64,000 bases of DNA from Flavobacterium psychrophilum (GTDB lineage: Bacteria; Bacteroidota; Bacteroidia; Flavobacteriales; Flavobacteriaceae): positions 1 through 64,000 of the forward strand of contig CAMAWT010000002.1 in assembly GCA_945862065.1 (NCBI GenBank). Direction: 5' to 3'. This document shows, piece after piece, positions 1-7,740 of the stretch. The notes beneath the pieces were generated by a model. The model was not told the DNA's origin, did not search any database, and worked only from the letters and a program-made list of their open reading frames with translations. The stretch's first letter is position 1. Each line of letters begins with the position of its first letter. A program made the position numbers and the translations under genes.

Positions 1-18
1 AAAAAAAAAAAAAAATAG

Positions 19-30
19 TATGCGTGCATA
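19..30. promoter_or_regulatory. Possible MarR operator palindrome
   Basis: TATGC-GT-GCATA is a perfect inverted repeat just upstream of the -7 box of the marR-like gene. MarR proteins commonly bind such palindromes at their own promoters, so an autoregulatory site is plausible. The arms are only 5 bp and chance occurrence in AT-rich DNA is possible. Confidence 0.4.
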
Positions 31-41
31 ATAAAACTGTG

Positions 42-49
42 TATCTTTG
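42..49 (+). promoter_or_regulatory. -7 promoter box (TATCTTTG)
   Basis: Exact match to the Bacteroidetes TAnnTTTG -7 element, 19 nt before the marR ATG. It probably drives the MarR gene and the downstream fad genes. Confidence 0.6.
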
Positions 50-68
50 AATTTGTTATAGAATACAA

Positions 69-500
69 ATGAAAGAAAAAACAATAGACTATATTTTGAG
101 AGCCACATGGCAATCTGTTGCCAGAATGTATAATGAAGAAGCATCGAAATTTGAGGGGTCAATGGCTATTGGGTTTGCGTTATTAAGCATTGACAAAGAA
201 GAAGGAACGCCGTCTAATTATATAAGTAATCGGATGGGTATGGAGCCAACTAGTCTTACCAGAACTTTAAAAACACTGGAAGAAAAAGGGTTGATATATA
301 GAGAAAAAAATCCCGATGACGGAAGAGGCGTTTTGATTTATTTGACGGCACTTGGCAGAGAAAAAAGGGAACTTTCTAAAGCAACGGTGCTTACATTTAA
401 TAACGTTTTGAAACAACATATTACCGAAGAAAAACTAAAGCATTTTACAGAGGTTGCCGATACTATAAACGAATTAATTACAGAAAAAAAGATATTTTAA
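69..500 (+). CDS. MarR family transcriptional regulator
   Basis: This 143-aa protein is a winged helix-turn-helix regulator of the MarR family. A recognition-helix segment (SLTRTLKTLEEKGLI, about residues 62-76) is followed by a DxR-containing wing (NPDDGRGVLIYLT, 81-93), the classic MarR signature, with flanking dimerisation helices. It ends 13 bp before fadN and shares its strand and promoter, so it very likely controls the beta-oxidation operon, perhaps sensing an acyl-CoA or fatty acid; the ligand is inferred, not visible. The ATG at 69 lies 19 nt downstream of a TAnnTTTG box. Confidence 0.9.
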   Translation: MKEKTIDYILRATWQSVARMYNEEASKFEGSMAIGFALLSIDKEEGTPSNYISNRMGMEPTSLTRTLKTLEEKGLIYREKNPDDGRGVLIYLTALGREKRELSKATVLTFNNVLKQHITEEKLKHFTEVADTINELITEKKIF

Positions 501-513
501 TTAGTATAAAACA

Positions 514-2904
514 ATGAAAAGAATCATTAAAAAAGTAGCCGTTGTAGGTTCCGGAATCATGGGGTCTGGAATTGCATGTCATTTGGCAAACATTGGTCTA
601 GAGGTTTTGCTTTTAGACATTGTTCCAAATACATTGACAGAAGCTGAAGAAAAAAAAGGATTGAGTTTGGACAGCAAATTGGTTCGAAACCGTTTGGTGA
701 ACGATCATTTGGCGAATGCTTTAAAATCCAACCCCTCGCCTATTTACAGTCAGAAATTTGCAAACCGCATTACGACTGGAAATACAACGGACGATATGTC
801 TAAAATTGCGTCATGCGATTGGATTATTGAAGTGGTTGTGGAGCGTTTGGATATCAAAAAATTAGTATTTGAACAAATCGACAAATTCAGAAAACCAGGT
901 ACATTGGTTACTTCCAACACCTCTGGAATTCCGATTCATTTTATGAGTGAAGGACGTTCTGATGATTTTCAGGCGCACTTTTGTGGAACGCACTTTTTTA
1001 ATCCGGCACGATATTTAAAGCTTTTTGAAATTATTCCGGGTCCGAAAACCAATCCAGAAGTGTTGGCTTTTTTAACTGAATATGGTTCTAAATTCTTAGG
1101 TAAAACTTCAGTTGTTGCCAAAGATACACCTGCGTTCATTGGGAACCGAATTGGAATTTTCGGTATCCAAAGTTTGTTCCATTTGGTAAAAGAAATGGGA
1201 TTAACTGTTGAAGAAGTGGATAAATTGACTGGTCCTGTTATTGGTCGCCCAAAATCGGCAACTTTTAGAACAGTAGATGTCGTTGGATTAGATACTTTGG
1301 TACATGTTGCCAATGGAATTTATGAAAATTGCCCTAATGACGAAGCACACGAATTATTTAAACTTCCTGATTTTATTTCCAAAATGATGGAAAACAAATG
1401 GTTGGGTAGCAAAACGGGGCAAGGTTTTTATAAAAAAGAAGGGAAAGAGATTTTAACTTTAGACTTAAATACATTAGAGTATAGAGCTTCAAAAAGAGCT
1501 TCTTTCGCTACTTTAGAATTAACCAAAACTATTGATAAACCGATTGATCGTTTCAAAGTTTTGGTAAAAGGAAAAGATAAAGCAGGCGAATTTTACAGAA
1601 AAAATTTCGCTGCCATGTTTGCCTATTGCTCGAATAGAATTCCAGAGATTTCAGATGATTTCTACAAAATTGACGATGCTATGAAAGCTGGTTTTGGATG
1701 GGAAAATGGACCATTCGAAATTTGGGATGCTATTGGCGTGGAAAACGGAATCGAATTAATGAAAGCTGAAGGGTATGAACCAGCGGCTTGGGTAAACGAA
1801 ATGGTTGCGGCTGGAAATACCAGTTTTTACACTGTAAAAGAAGGAGCTACTTACGCTTACAACATTCCTTCAAAATTGCAAGCTAAAGTACCTGGACAAG
1901 ATGCCTTTATCATTTTAAATAACATTCGCGAAAGCAAAAAAGTTTGGAGTAATAGCGGAGCAATTATCCAACATTTGGGAGACGGAATTTTAAATTTAGA
2001 ATTCCAATCTAAAATGAATACCATTGGTGGTGATGTATTGCAAGCAATTAACAAAGCCATTGATTTAGCTGAAAAAGAATACAACGGGTTGGTTATTGGA
2101 AATCAAGGAGCAAATTTCTCTGTAGGTGCCAATATTGGAATGATTTTCATGATGGCAGTAGAGCAAGAATACGACGAATTGAACATGGCTATTAAAATGT
2201 TTCAAGATACCATGATGCGAGTGCGTTATTCGGCAGCTCCTGTAATTGTTGCTCCTCACGGAATGACTCTAGGTGGTGGTTGCGAAATGACCATGCACGC
2301 TGACCGAGTAGTGGCTGCTGCTGAAACCTATATTGGTTTAGTGGAGTTTGGCGTTGGAGTAATTCCTGGTGGTGGAGGCTCTAAAGAAATGGCATTGCGT
2401 GCTTCGGATTTGTTCCATAAAAATGATGTCGAATTGAATGTATTACAAGAATATTTCTTAACCATTGGAATGGCAAAAGTAGCTACATCGGCTTACGAAG
2501 CTTTTGATATGGGCGTTTTACAAAAAGGAAGAGATATTGTGGTAGTCAATAAAGACCGTCAAATAGCTGTTGCTAAACAAGTGGCACTTCAAATGGCGGA
2601 ACAAGGATATACGCAACCAATTCAAAGAAAAGACGTAAAAGTACTAGGAAAACAAGCGCTTGGAATGTTCTTAGTGGGAACAGACCAAATGCAAGCAGGT
2701 AAATACATCTCAGAACACGACCGAAAAATTGCTAATAAATTAGCATACGTAATGGCAGGTGGTGATTTATCAGAACCAACCTTAGTAAGCGAGCAATACT
2801 TATTAGATATTGAGCGTGAAGCTTTCTTGAGTTTGTGTACGGAAAGAAAGACTTTGGAAAGAATTCAGTTTATGTTAACCAAAGGAAAACCGTTGAGAAA
2901 TTAA
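514..2904 (+). CDS. fadN: 3-hydroxyacyl-CoA dehydrogenase/enoyl-CoA hydratase (FadN type)
   Basis: This 796-aa two-domain protein would carry out the hydratase and NAD-dependent dehydrogenase steps of beta-oxidation. The Rossmann motif GSGIMG is at residues 12-17 and the HFFNP motif with the likely catalytic His at 160-164. The dehydrogenase C-terminal domains follow, and a crotonase-like domain occupies the C-terminal part (GMTLGGGCE and FGVGVIPGGGG oxyanion regions). The order dehydrogenase-then-hydratase, and the length, match Bacillus FadN (about 789 aa) rather than E. coli FadB, where the order is reversed. With the thiolase and acyl-CoA dehydrogenase downstream it reproduces the fadN-fadA-fadE order. 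Confidence 0.9.
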   Translation: MKRIIKKVAVVGSGIMGSGIACHLANIGLEVLLLDIVPNTLTEAEEKKGLSLDSKLVRNRLVNDHLANALKSNPSPIYSQKFANRITTGNTTDDMSKIASCDWIIEVVVERLDIKKLVFEQIDKFRKPGTLVTSNTSGIPIHFMSEGRSDDFQAHFCGTHFFNPARYLKLFEIIPGPKTNPEVLAFLTEYGSKFLGKTSVVAKDTPAFIGNRIGIFGIQSLFHLVKEMGLTVEEVDKLTGPVIGRPKSATFRTVDVVGLDTLVHVANGIYENCPNDEAHELFKLPDFISKMMENKWLGSKTGQGFYKKEGKEILTLDLNTLEYRASKRASFATLELTKTIDKPIDRFKVLVKGKDKAGEFYRKNFAAMFAYCSNRIPEISDDFYKIDDAMKAGFGWENGPFEIWDAIGVENGIELMKAEGYEPAAWVNEMVAAGNTSFYTVKEGATYAYNIPSKLQAKVPGQDAFIILNNIRESKKVWSNSGAIIQHLGDGILNLEFQSKMNTIGGDVLQAINKAIDLAEKEYNGLVIGNQGANFSVGANIGMIFMMAVEQEYDELNMAIKMFQDTMMRVRYSAAPVIVAPHGMTLGGGCEMTMHADRVVAAAETYIGLVEFGVGVIPGGGGSKEMALRASDLFHKNDVELNVLQEYFLTIGMAKVATSAYEAFDMGVLQKGRDIVVVNKDRQIAVAKQVALQMAEQGYTQPIQRKDVKVLGKQALGMFLVGTDQMQAGKYISEHDRKIANKLAYVMAGGDLSEPTLVSEQYLLDIEREAFLSLCTERKTLERIQFMLTKGKPLRN

Positions 2905-2907
2905 TTG

Positions 2908-2941
2908 TAAGTATTAAGACTAAAGTACTAAGTATTAAGAC
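2908..2941. repeat. Left short-repeat array flanking 4HB gene copy 1
   Basis: Two units around AAGTATTAAGAC lie between the fadN stop and the four-helix-bundle start. They are the reverse complement of the CTTAATACTT units in the array after that gene, so the gene sits inside an inverted pair of arrays. Confidence 0.75.
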
Positions 2942-2951
2942 AAAATAGATT

Positions 2952-3308
2952 ATGCATAATTTTGAAAAACTTAAAATATGGCAAAAAGCAATGGATATTG
3001 CTGTTGTGGTTTATGAAATTTCACTGCAATTACCAAATGATGAAAAGTTTAATTTAATTCATCAAATAAAAAAATGTGCTGTTTCTATTCCTTCGAACAA
3101 AGCAGAAGGTTCCGGAAGAAATCATAACAAAGAATTTATTCAATTTTTAGGAATTGCAAATGGTTCTACTTTTGAATTAATTACTCAATTAATACTTGCG
3201 AAAAGATTAAAGCTTATAAATGAAGAAATTGTACAACCAGTAATTAGTCAATTGGTAGAAGTGTCAAATATGAATTTTTCATTCCAAAAAACATTAAAAA
3301 CATTTTAA
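2952..3308 (+). CDS. Four-helix bundle protein, 23S rRNA intervening-sequence (S23/IVP) family, copy 1
   Basis: This 118-aa protein has the family hallmarks: an N-terminal FEKLKIWQKAMD helix, the central VSIPSNKAEGSGR segment (about residues 45-57) and KEFIQFLGIANGS before the third helix. The family was named for ORFs inside 23S rRNA intervening sequences and shares its fold with the Avd accessory protein of diversity-generating retroelements; its function here is unknown. It is inserted between fadN and fadA, genes usually adjacent in this operon type, and is bracketed by inverted short-repeat arrays. No rRNA or reverse transcriptase is nearby. Confidence 0.85.
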   Translation: MHNFEKLKIWQKAMDIAVVVYEISLQLPNDEKFNLIHQIKKCAVSIPSNKAEGSGRNHNKEFIQFLGIANGSTFELITQLILAKRLKLINEEIVQPVISQLVEVSNMNFSFQKTLKTF

Positions 3309-3314
3309 ATTAAT

Positions 3315-3399
3315 TCTTAATACTAACATCTTAATACTTAATACAAAAGTCTTAATACTTAATACTCCAATCTTAATACTTAATACTCCAATCTTAATA
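3315..3399. repeat. Right short-repeat array flanking 4HB gene copy 1
   Basis: A tandem array of about 20-bp units built on TCTTAATACTTAATACTCCA, with some degenerate units. It fills almost the whole gap to the fadA start and is complementary to the array at 2908-2941. Confidence 0.85.
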
Positions 3400-3407
3400 C
3401 AAATAAT

Positions 3408-4589
3408 ATGAAAACAGCATATATAGTAAAAGCATACAGAACAGCCGTTGGTAAAGCACCAAAAGGAGTTTTTCGATTCAAAAGACCTGATGAATTGGCT
3501 GCAGAAACCATTCAATTTATGATGAATGAGTTACCTGATTTTGACAAAACAAGAATTGACGATGTGATGGTAGGAAACGCCATGCCTGAAGCGGAACAAG
3601 GATTAAACGTAGGTCGTTTGATTTCGTTAATGGGATTAAAAGTGACCGATGTTCCAGGTGTAACTGTAAATAGATATTGTGCATCAGGACTGGAAACTAT
3701 TGGAATGGCTACTGCTAAAATTCAAAGTGGAATGGCTGATTGTATTATTGCAGGTGGTGCCGAAAGTATGTCATTTATTCCGATGGGAGGATATAAACCT
3801 ACTCCGGATTATGCTGTAGCTGCTGCAGGTAACGAAGATTACTATTGGGGTATGGGATTGACTGCTGAAGCCGTTGCAAAACAATATAATATTTCGCGAG
3901 AAGATCAAGATGAATTTGCTTTCAACTCACACCAAAAAGCATTAAAAGCACAAGTAGAAGGAAAATTTGACAAACAAATTGTACCTATAACTGTGGAACA
4001 AACCTTTATTAATGAAAATGGTAAAAAAGAAACAAAAAACTATACAGTAACAAAAGACGAAGGACCAAGAGCAGATACTAACATAGCTGCTTTGGGTAAT
4101 TTAAAACCTGTTTTTTCAGCTGATGGAAGTGTAACCGCTGGAAATTCGTCTCAAATGAGTGACGGAGCCGCTTTTGTTTTAATCATGAGTGAAGAAATGG
4201 TTAAAGAACTTGGAGTTACACCAATTGCAAGATTAGTCAATTATGCTTCGGCAGGAGTTGAACCAAGAATCATGGGAATTGGACCTGTAAAAGCCATTCC
4301 GAAAGCATTGAAACAAGCGGGATTGACTTTAAACGATATCGATTTGATTGAGTTAAACGAAGCTTTTGCTTCACAATCATTAGCTGTAGTGCGTGAATTA
4401 GGTTTAAATCCTGACATAGTTAACGTAAATGGAGGTGCCATTGCATTAGGACACCCACTGGGTTGCACAGGAGCTAAATTATCAGTGCAATTATTTGACG
4501 AGATGAAAATCCGTGGAAGCAAATACGGAATCGTAAGTATGTGTGTGGGAACGGGACAAGGTTCTGCAGGTATCTACGAAATTTTATAA
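3408..4589 (+). CDS. fadA: Acetyl-CoA acyltransferase (thiolase, FadA)
   Basis: This 393-aa thiolase cleaves 3-ketoacyl-CoA to acetyl-CoA and a shortened acyl-CoA. The nucleophilic Cys is C91 in NRYCASGLET. The C-terminal active site shows GHPLGCTG (H349) and MCVGTGQG (C379), so the catalytic triad is complete and the length is normal. It is the second enzyme of the fadN-fadA-fadE operon. The start ATG lies only 8 bp after a repeat array, so its leader consists largely of repeat DNA, which may affect coupling to fadN. Confidence 0.93.
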   Translation: MKTAYIVKAYRTAVGKAPKGVFRFKRPDELAAETIQFMMNELPDFDKTRIDDVMVGNAMPEAEQGLNVGRLISLMGLKVTDVPGVTVNRYCASGLETIGMATAKIQSGMADCIIAGGAESMSFIPMGGYKPTPDYAVAAAGNEDYYWGMGLTAEAVAKQYNISREDQDEFAFNSHQKALKAQVEGKFDKQIVPITVEQTFINENGKKETKNYTVTKDEGPRADTNIAALGNLKPVFSADGSVTAGNSSQMSDGAAFVLIMSEEMVKELGVTPIARLVNYASAGVEPRIMGIGPVKAIPKALKQAGLTLNDIDLIELNEAFASQSLAVVRELGLNPDIVNVNGGAIALGHPLGCTGAKLSVQLFDEMKIRGSKYGIVSMCVGTGQGSAGIYEIL

Positions 4590-4632
4590 TTAAGCAACAT
4601 TTATTTATCAAATAACAATAAAAAAATATACT

Positions 4633-6423
4633 ATGGAAAATATCACCCGAGGAGGACAATTCCTTGTAAAAGAAACTAATTGTGAAAATATATTCACACC
4701 CGAAGATTTTTCTGAAGAACAATTGATGATGCGTGATTCTGTTAAAGAATTCGTAGACAAAGAAATTTGGCCTTTTAAAGACCGTTTTGAAAAGAAAGAT
4801 TACGCTTTAACTGAAGAAACCATGCGTAAAGCTGGCGAAATGGGATTTTTGAGCATTGCCGTTCCTGAGTCGTACGGCGGTATGGGAATGGGATTTGTGG
4901 ATACTTGTTTAGTTTGCGACTACATATCAGGAGCTACAGGTTCGTTTTCAACTGCTTTTGGCGCACATACAGGAATTGGAACTATGCCAATTACATTATA
5001 CGGAAGTGAAGAACAAAAACAAAAATACGTTCCAAAATTAGCTTCTGGAGAATGGTTTGGTGCCTATTGCTTGACTGAACCAGGTGCCGGTAGTGATGCC
5101 AATTCAGGAAAAACAAAAGCTGTTTTATCTGAAGATGGAACCCATTACAAAATTACAGGACAAAAAATGTGGATTTCTAATGCCGGTTTTTGTTCGGTTT
5201 TTATCGTTTTTGCTCGAATAGAAGACGATAAAAATATTACGGGATTCATTTTGGAAAACTCAAAAGATAATGGAATTTCATTTGGAGAAGAAGAACACAA
5301 ATTAGGAATTCGTGCTTCATCAACCCGTCAAGTGTTTTTCAACGAAACGAAAGTACCAGTTGAAAACATGTTGTCAGAAAGAGGAAACGGATTTAAAATA
5401 GCGATGAATGCCTTAAATGTTGGACGTATCAAATTAGCTGCAGCTTGTTTGGATGCACAAAGACGTGTTACTTCTAATGCCATTAGCTATGCGAACGACA
5501 GAGTTCAATTCAATACTCCAATTGCTAGTTTTGGTGCTATTCGTGCCAAATTAGCAGAAATGGCAACCTCTACCTATGCAGGAGAAAGTGCTACGTATCG
5601 TGCCGCACAAGATATTGAAACCCGAATTAAAATTCGTGAAGCTGAAGGTATTTCACATCAAGAAGCTGAGTTGAAAGGTGTGGAAGAATTTGCTATCGAA
5701 TGTTCTATTCTTAAAGTAGCCGTTTCAGAAGATGTTCAGAATTGCGCTGACGAAGGTATTCAAATTTATGGTGGGATGGGATTCTCTGAAGATACTCCGA
5801 TGGAGTCTGCTTGGAGAGACGCTCGTATTGCACGAATTTATGAAGGAACCAACGAAATTAACCGAATGCTTTCTGTTGGAATGTTGATCAAAAAAGCCAT
5901 GAAAGGTCAGGTAGATTTATTAGGTCCTGCCATGAAAGTTCAAGAAGAATTAATGGGAATTCCATCATTCGACACTCCAGATTATTCTGAATTGTTTGCT
6001 GAAGAAAAAGAAATGATTGCTAAATTAAAAAAAGCCTTTTTGATGGTTGCAGGTGGTGCCATACAAAAATTTGGAACTGATTTAGAAGCACATCAACAGT
6101 TACTTATGGCTGCAGCCGATATACTTATTGAAATATACATGGCTGAAAGTACGATTTTACGAACTGAAAAATTAGCCAAAAAACAAGGTGAGGCTAATGC
6201 TGTAGAGCAAATAGCCATGGCAAAATTATATTTGTATAAAGCCGTAGATATTGTAATTCAAAAAGGGAAAGAAGGAATAGTTTCTTTTGCAGAAGGTGAC
6301 GAACAACGTATGATGCTCATGGGATTACGTCGTTTTACAAAATATACTAACATGCCAAACGTGGTTGCGCTTAGAGAAACTATAACAGCAAAATTGGTTG
6401 CCAAAAACCATTATTGTTTTTAA
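4633..6423 (+). CDS. fadE: Acyl-CoA dehydrogenase (FadE type)
   Basis: This 596-aa flavoprotein would catalyse the first, FAD-dependent step of beta-oxidation. It shows the acyl-CoA dehydrogenase motif CLTEPGAGSDA (residues 146-156), the KMWISNAG segment and the C-terminal IYEGTNEINRM segment, followed by an extra C-terminal helical domain of about 150 residues. The extended length matches the Bacillus FadE class (about 594 aa) rather than short-chain enzymes of about 380 aa. It is last in the operon and is followed 22 bp later by a strong terminator. Confidence 0.92.
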   Translation: MENITRGGQFLVKETNCENIFTPEDFSEEQLMMRDSVKEFVDKEIWPFKDRFEKKDYALTEETMRKAGEMGFLSIAVPESYGGMGMGFVDTCLVCDYISGATGSFSTAFGAHTGIGTMPITLYGSEEQKQKYVPKLASGEWFGAYCLTEPGAGSDANSGKTKAVLSEDGTHYKITGQKMWISNAGFCSVFIVFARIEDDKNITGFILENSKDNGISFGEEEHKLGIRASSTRQVFFNETKVPVENMLSERGNGFKIAMNALNVGRIKLAAACLDAQRRVTSNAISYANDRVQFNTPIASFGAIRAKLAEMATSTYAGESATYRAAQDIETRIKIREAEGISHQEAELKGVEEFAIECSILKVAVSEDVQNCADEGIQIYGGMGFSEDTPMESAWRDARIARIYEGTNEINRMLSVGMLIKKAMKGQVDLLGPAMKVQEELMGIPSFDTPDYSELFAEEKEMIAKLKKAFLMVAGGAIQKFGTDLEAHQQLLMAAADILIEIYMAESTILRTEKLAKKQGEANAVEQIAMAKLYLYKAVDIVIQKGKEGIVSFAEGDEQRMMLMGLRRFTKYTNMPNVVALRETITAKLVAKNHYCF

Positions 6424-6445
6424 ATTACTAAAATAAACTAGTGTA

Positions 6446-6478
6446 AATGACCATTCGAAAGGATGGTCATTTTTTTTA
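6446..6478 (+). terminator. Rho-independent terminator of the fad operon
   Basis: AATGACCAT and ATGGTCATT form a perfect 9-bp stem with an 8-nt loop, followed by a T run. It lies just after the fadE stop codon. Confidence 0.9.
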
Positions 6479-6519
6479 CAAACTAGTGAAATAACAACTT
6501 TTTAGGATAAAAGTTATTT

Positions 6520-6527
6520 TAATTTTG
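6520..6527 (+). promoter_or_regulatory. -7 promoter box (TAATTTTG)
   Basis: TAnnTTTG match 19 nt before the ATG at 6547. It supports that start over the in-frame TTG at 6529. Confidence 0.55.
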
Positions 6528-6546
6528 TTTGGTAAACTCTAAGCCA

Positions 6547-7035
6547 ATGAAACAAATTAAATATATTTTTTTTATCTTATGTTGTTTTATAATAACAGGA
6601 TGTGATAACAGTGAACAAGAAATTAGAACTAAAATTATTGATTTTCATAAAAATTATAAATTTGATTATAATTCAATAAATGAAGATTTTCTTTCTATTG
6701 AATTACAAGAATCTATTTTAAAAATGAAAGTCAAAGTAACATTAGATGATGATATTTCTAAAGCTCAAGTAAATTCTGAAATCAAACCTTTTAAATTAAA
6801 CAAAGACCTTTTAATAATCAAAACACCTTCATTTGATTCAATTAAGATATCAAATATTAAAATAGAAAATGATACAGCTATTGTTCATATTTTTTACTTT
6901 AAAAAAAATAAAAAATGGCAAAATTACATTGAAATGATTAATGAAAATGGATGGAAAATCAACAATGTATTTTTTGATGGGGAAAACAAAAAGGGTAAAA
7001 ATACGCAAGCCATCATTAAGAAATATTTAGACTAA
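6547..7035 (+). CDS. Hypothetical lipoprotein
   Basis: A 162-aa protein with a lipoprotein signal: a short basic N-terminus, a hydrophobic stretch and the lipobox ITGC about 20 residues in. The mature part is lysine- and asparagine-rich with alternating polar/hydrophobic segments suggesting beta-strands; no known domain is recognised. It is a single gene between the fad operon terminator and the SodC gene, with its own -7 box. The start at 6547 was preferred because it places the signal peptide at the N-terminus. Confidence 0.7.
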   Translation: MKQIKYIFFILCCFIITGCDNSEQEIRTKIIDFHKNYKFDYNSINEDFLSIELQESILKMKVKVTLDDDISKAQVNSEIKPFKLNKDLLIIKTPSFDSIKISNIKIENDTAIVHIFYFKKNKKWQNYIEMINENGWKINNVFFDGENKKGKNTQAIIKKYLD

Positions 7036-7115
7036 ACCATTATTTTCTTTAAATTATAATTCAAATATCAATTTTATTTAATATCAATTTTTAATTTATT
7101 TCTTAATAAAAGGAT

Positions 7116-7123
7116 TAACTTTG
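7116..7123 (+). promoter_or_regulatory. -7 promoter box (TAACTTTG)
   Basis: TAnnTTTG match 19 nt upstream of the superoxide dismutase ATG. Confidence 0.6.
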
Positions 7124-7142
7124 AATATTAAATAAAAACATC

Positions 7143-7667
7143 ATGAAAAATTTTTTTCTATTTATCGGATTCATTGCAATTACAATCATTGGATGTAAAT
7201 CTATTGTAGCTTCAAATAATACAAAATTAACCTTACAATTCGAATCTAAAAGTCAAAGTACGGCTACAGGAACGGCAACTTTTGAAGAAAAAAACGGGAC
7301 AGTAACATTCGAAGCCAAATTATCTGGATTAAAACCAGGAATTCATGCAATTCATATTCATGAAAAATCTGATTGTTCAGCTGCAGACGCAAGTTCAGCT
7401 GGAGGACACTGGAATCCAACTTTCAAAAAACATGGAAAATGGTCTGATGCTGAACACCACAAAGGTGATATCGGTAATTTTGAAGCTGATAAAAATGGTA
7501 ACGGAACGATAACATTAACTACCGATGAATGGTGTATTGGCTGTGATGACCAAACCAAAAATATTTTGGGCAAAGGACTTATTGTACATGCAAATCCAGA
7601 TGATTTTACAACACAACCTACTGGAAATGCAGGAGGTAGAATTGCTTGTAGCAGCATCATTAAATAA
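7143..7667 (+). CDS. sodC: Cu/Zn superoxide dismutase family lipoprotein (SodC-like)
   Basis: This 174-aa protein begins with a lipoprotein signal (lipobox IIGC), so it is probably anchored outside the inner membrane. The Cu/Zn SOD metal-binding pattern is visible: GIHAIHIHEKSDC, GGHWNP, HHKGDIGN and the C-terminal GLIVHANPDDFTTQPTGNAG with GGRIAC. Several metal-ligand histidines and a paired cysteine are therefore present, and activity is plausible. It would remove superoxide in the periplasm. It is monocistronic with its own -7 box; an OxyR-type regulator lies about 4 kb away, but no link is shown. Confidence 0.88.
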   Translation: MKNFFLFIGFIAITIIGCKSIVASNNTKLTLQFESKSQSTATGTATFEEKNGTVTFEAKLSGLKPGIHAIHIHEKSDCSAADASSAGGHWNPTFKKHGKWSDAEHHKGDIGNFEADKNGNGTITLTTDEWCIGCDDQTKNILGKGLIVHANPDDFTTQPTGNAGGRIACSSIIK

Positions 7668-7722
7668 TAATTACATAATAATCGTTTGATTTAAAATTAA
7701 TAAAATGATTGTTTCATTTTTT

Positions 7723-7730
7723 TAGATTTG
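7723..7730 (+). promoter_or_regulatory. -7 promoter box (TAGATTTG)
   Basis: TAnnTTTG match 10 nt upstream of the ATG at 7741, implying a very short leader. Confidence 0.55.
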
Positions 7731-7740
7731 TAAAAAAAAG

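Noticed and set aside
2952-3308. Four-helix-bundle gene taken as evidence for a diversity-generating retroelement
   Set aside because: No reverse transcriptase, template repeat or variable repeat is present in the window.
3315-3399. Repeat array considered as a CRISPR or iteron origin
   Set aside because: Units of about 20 bp abut without spacers, no replication initiator is nearby, and the complementary array on the other side of the gene explains it better.
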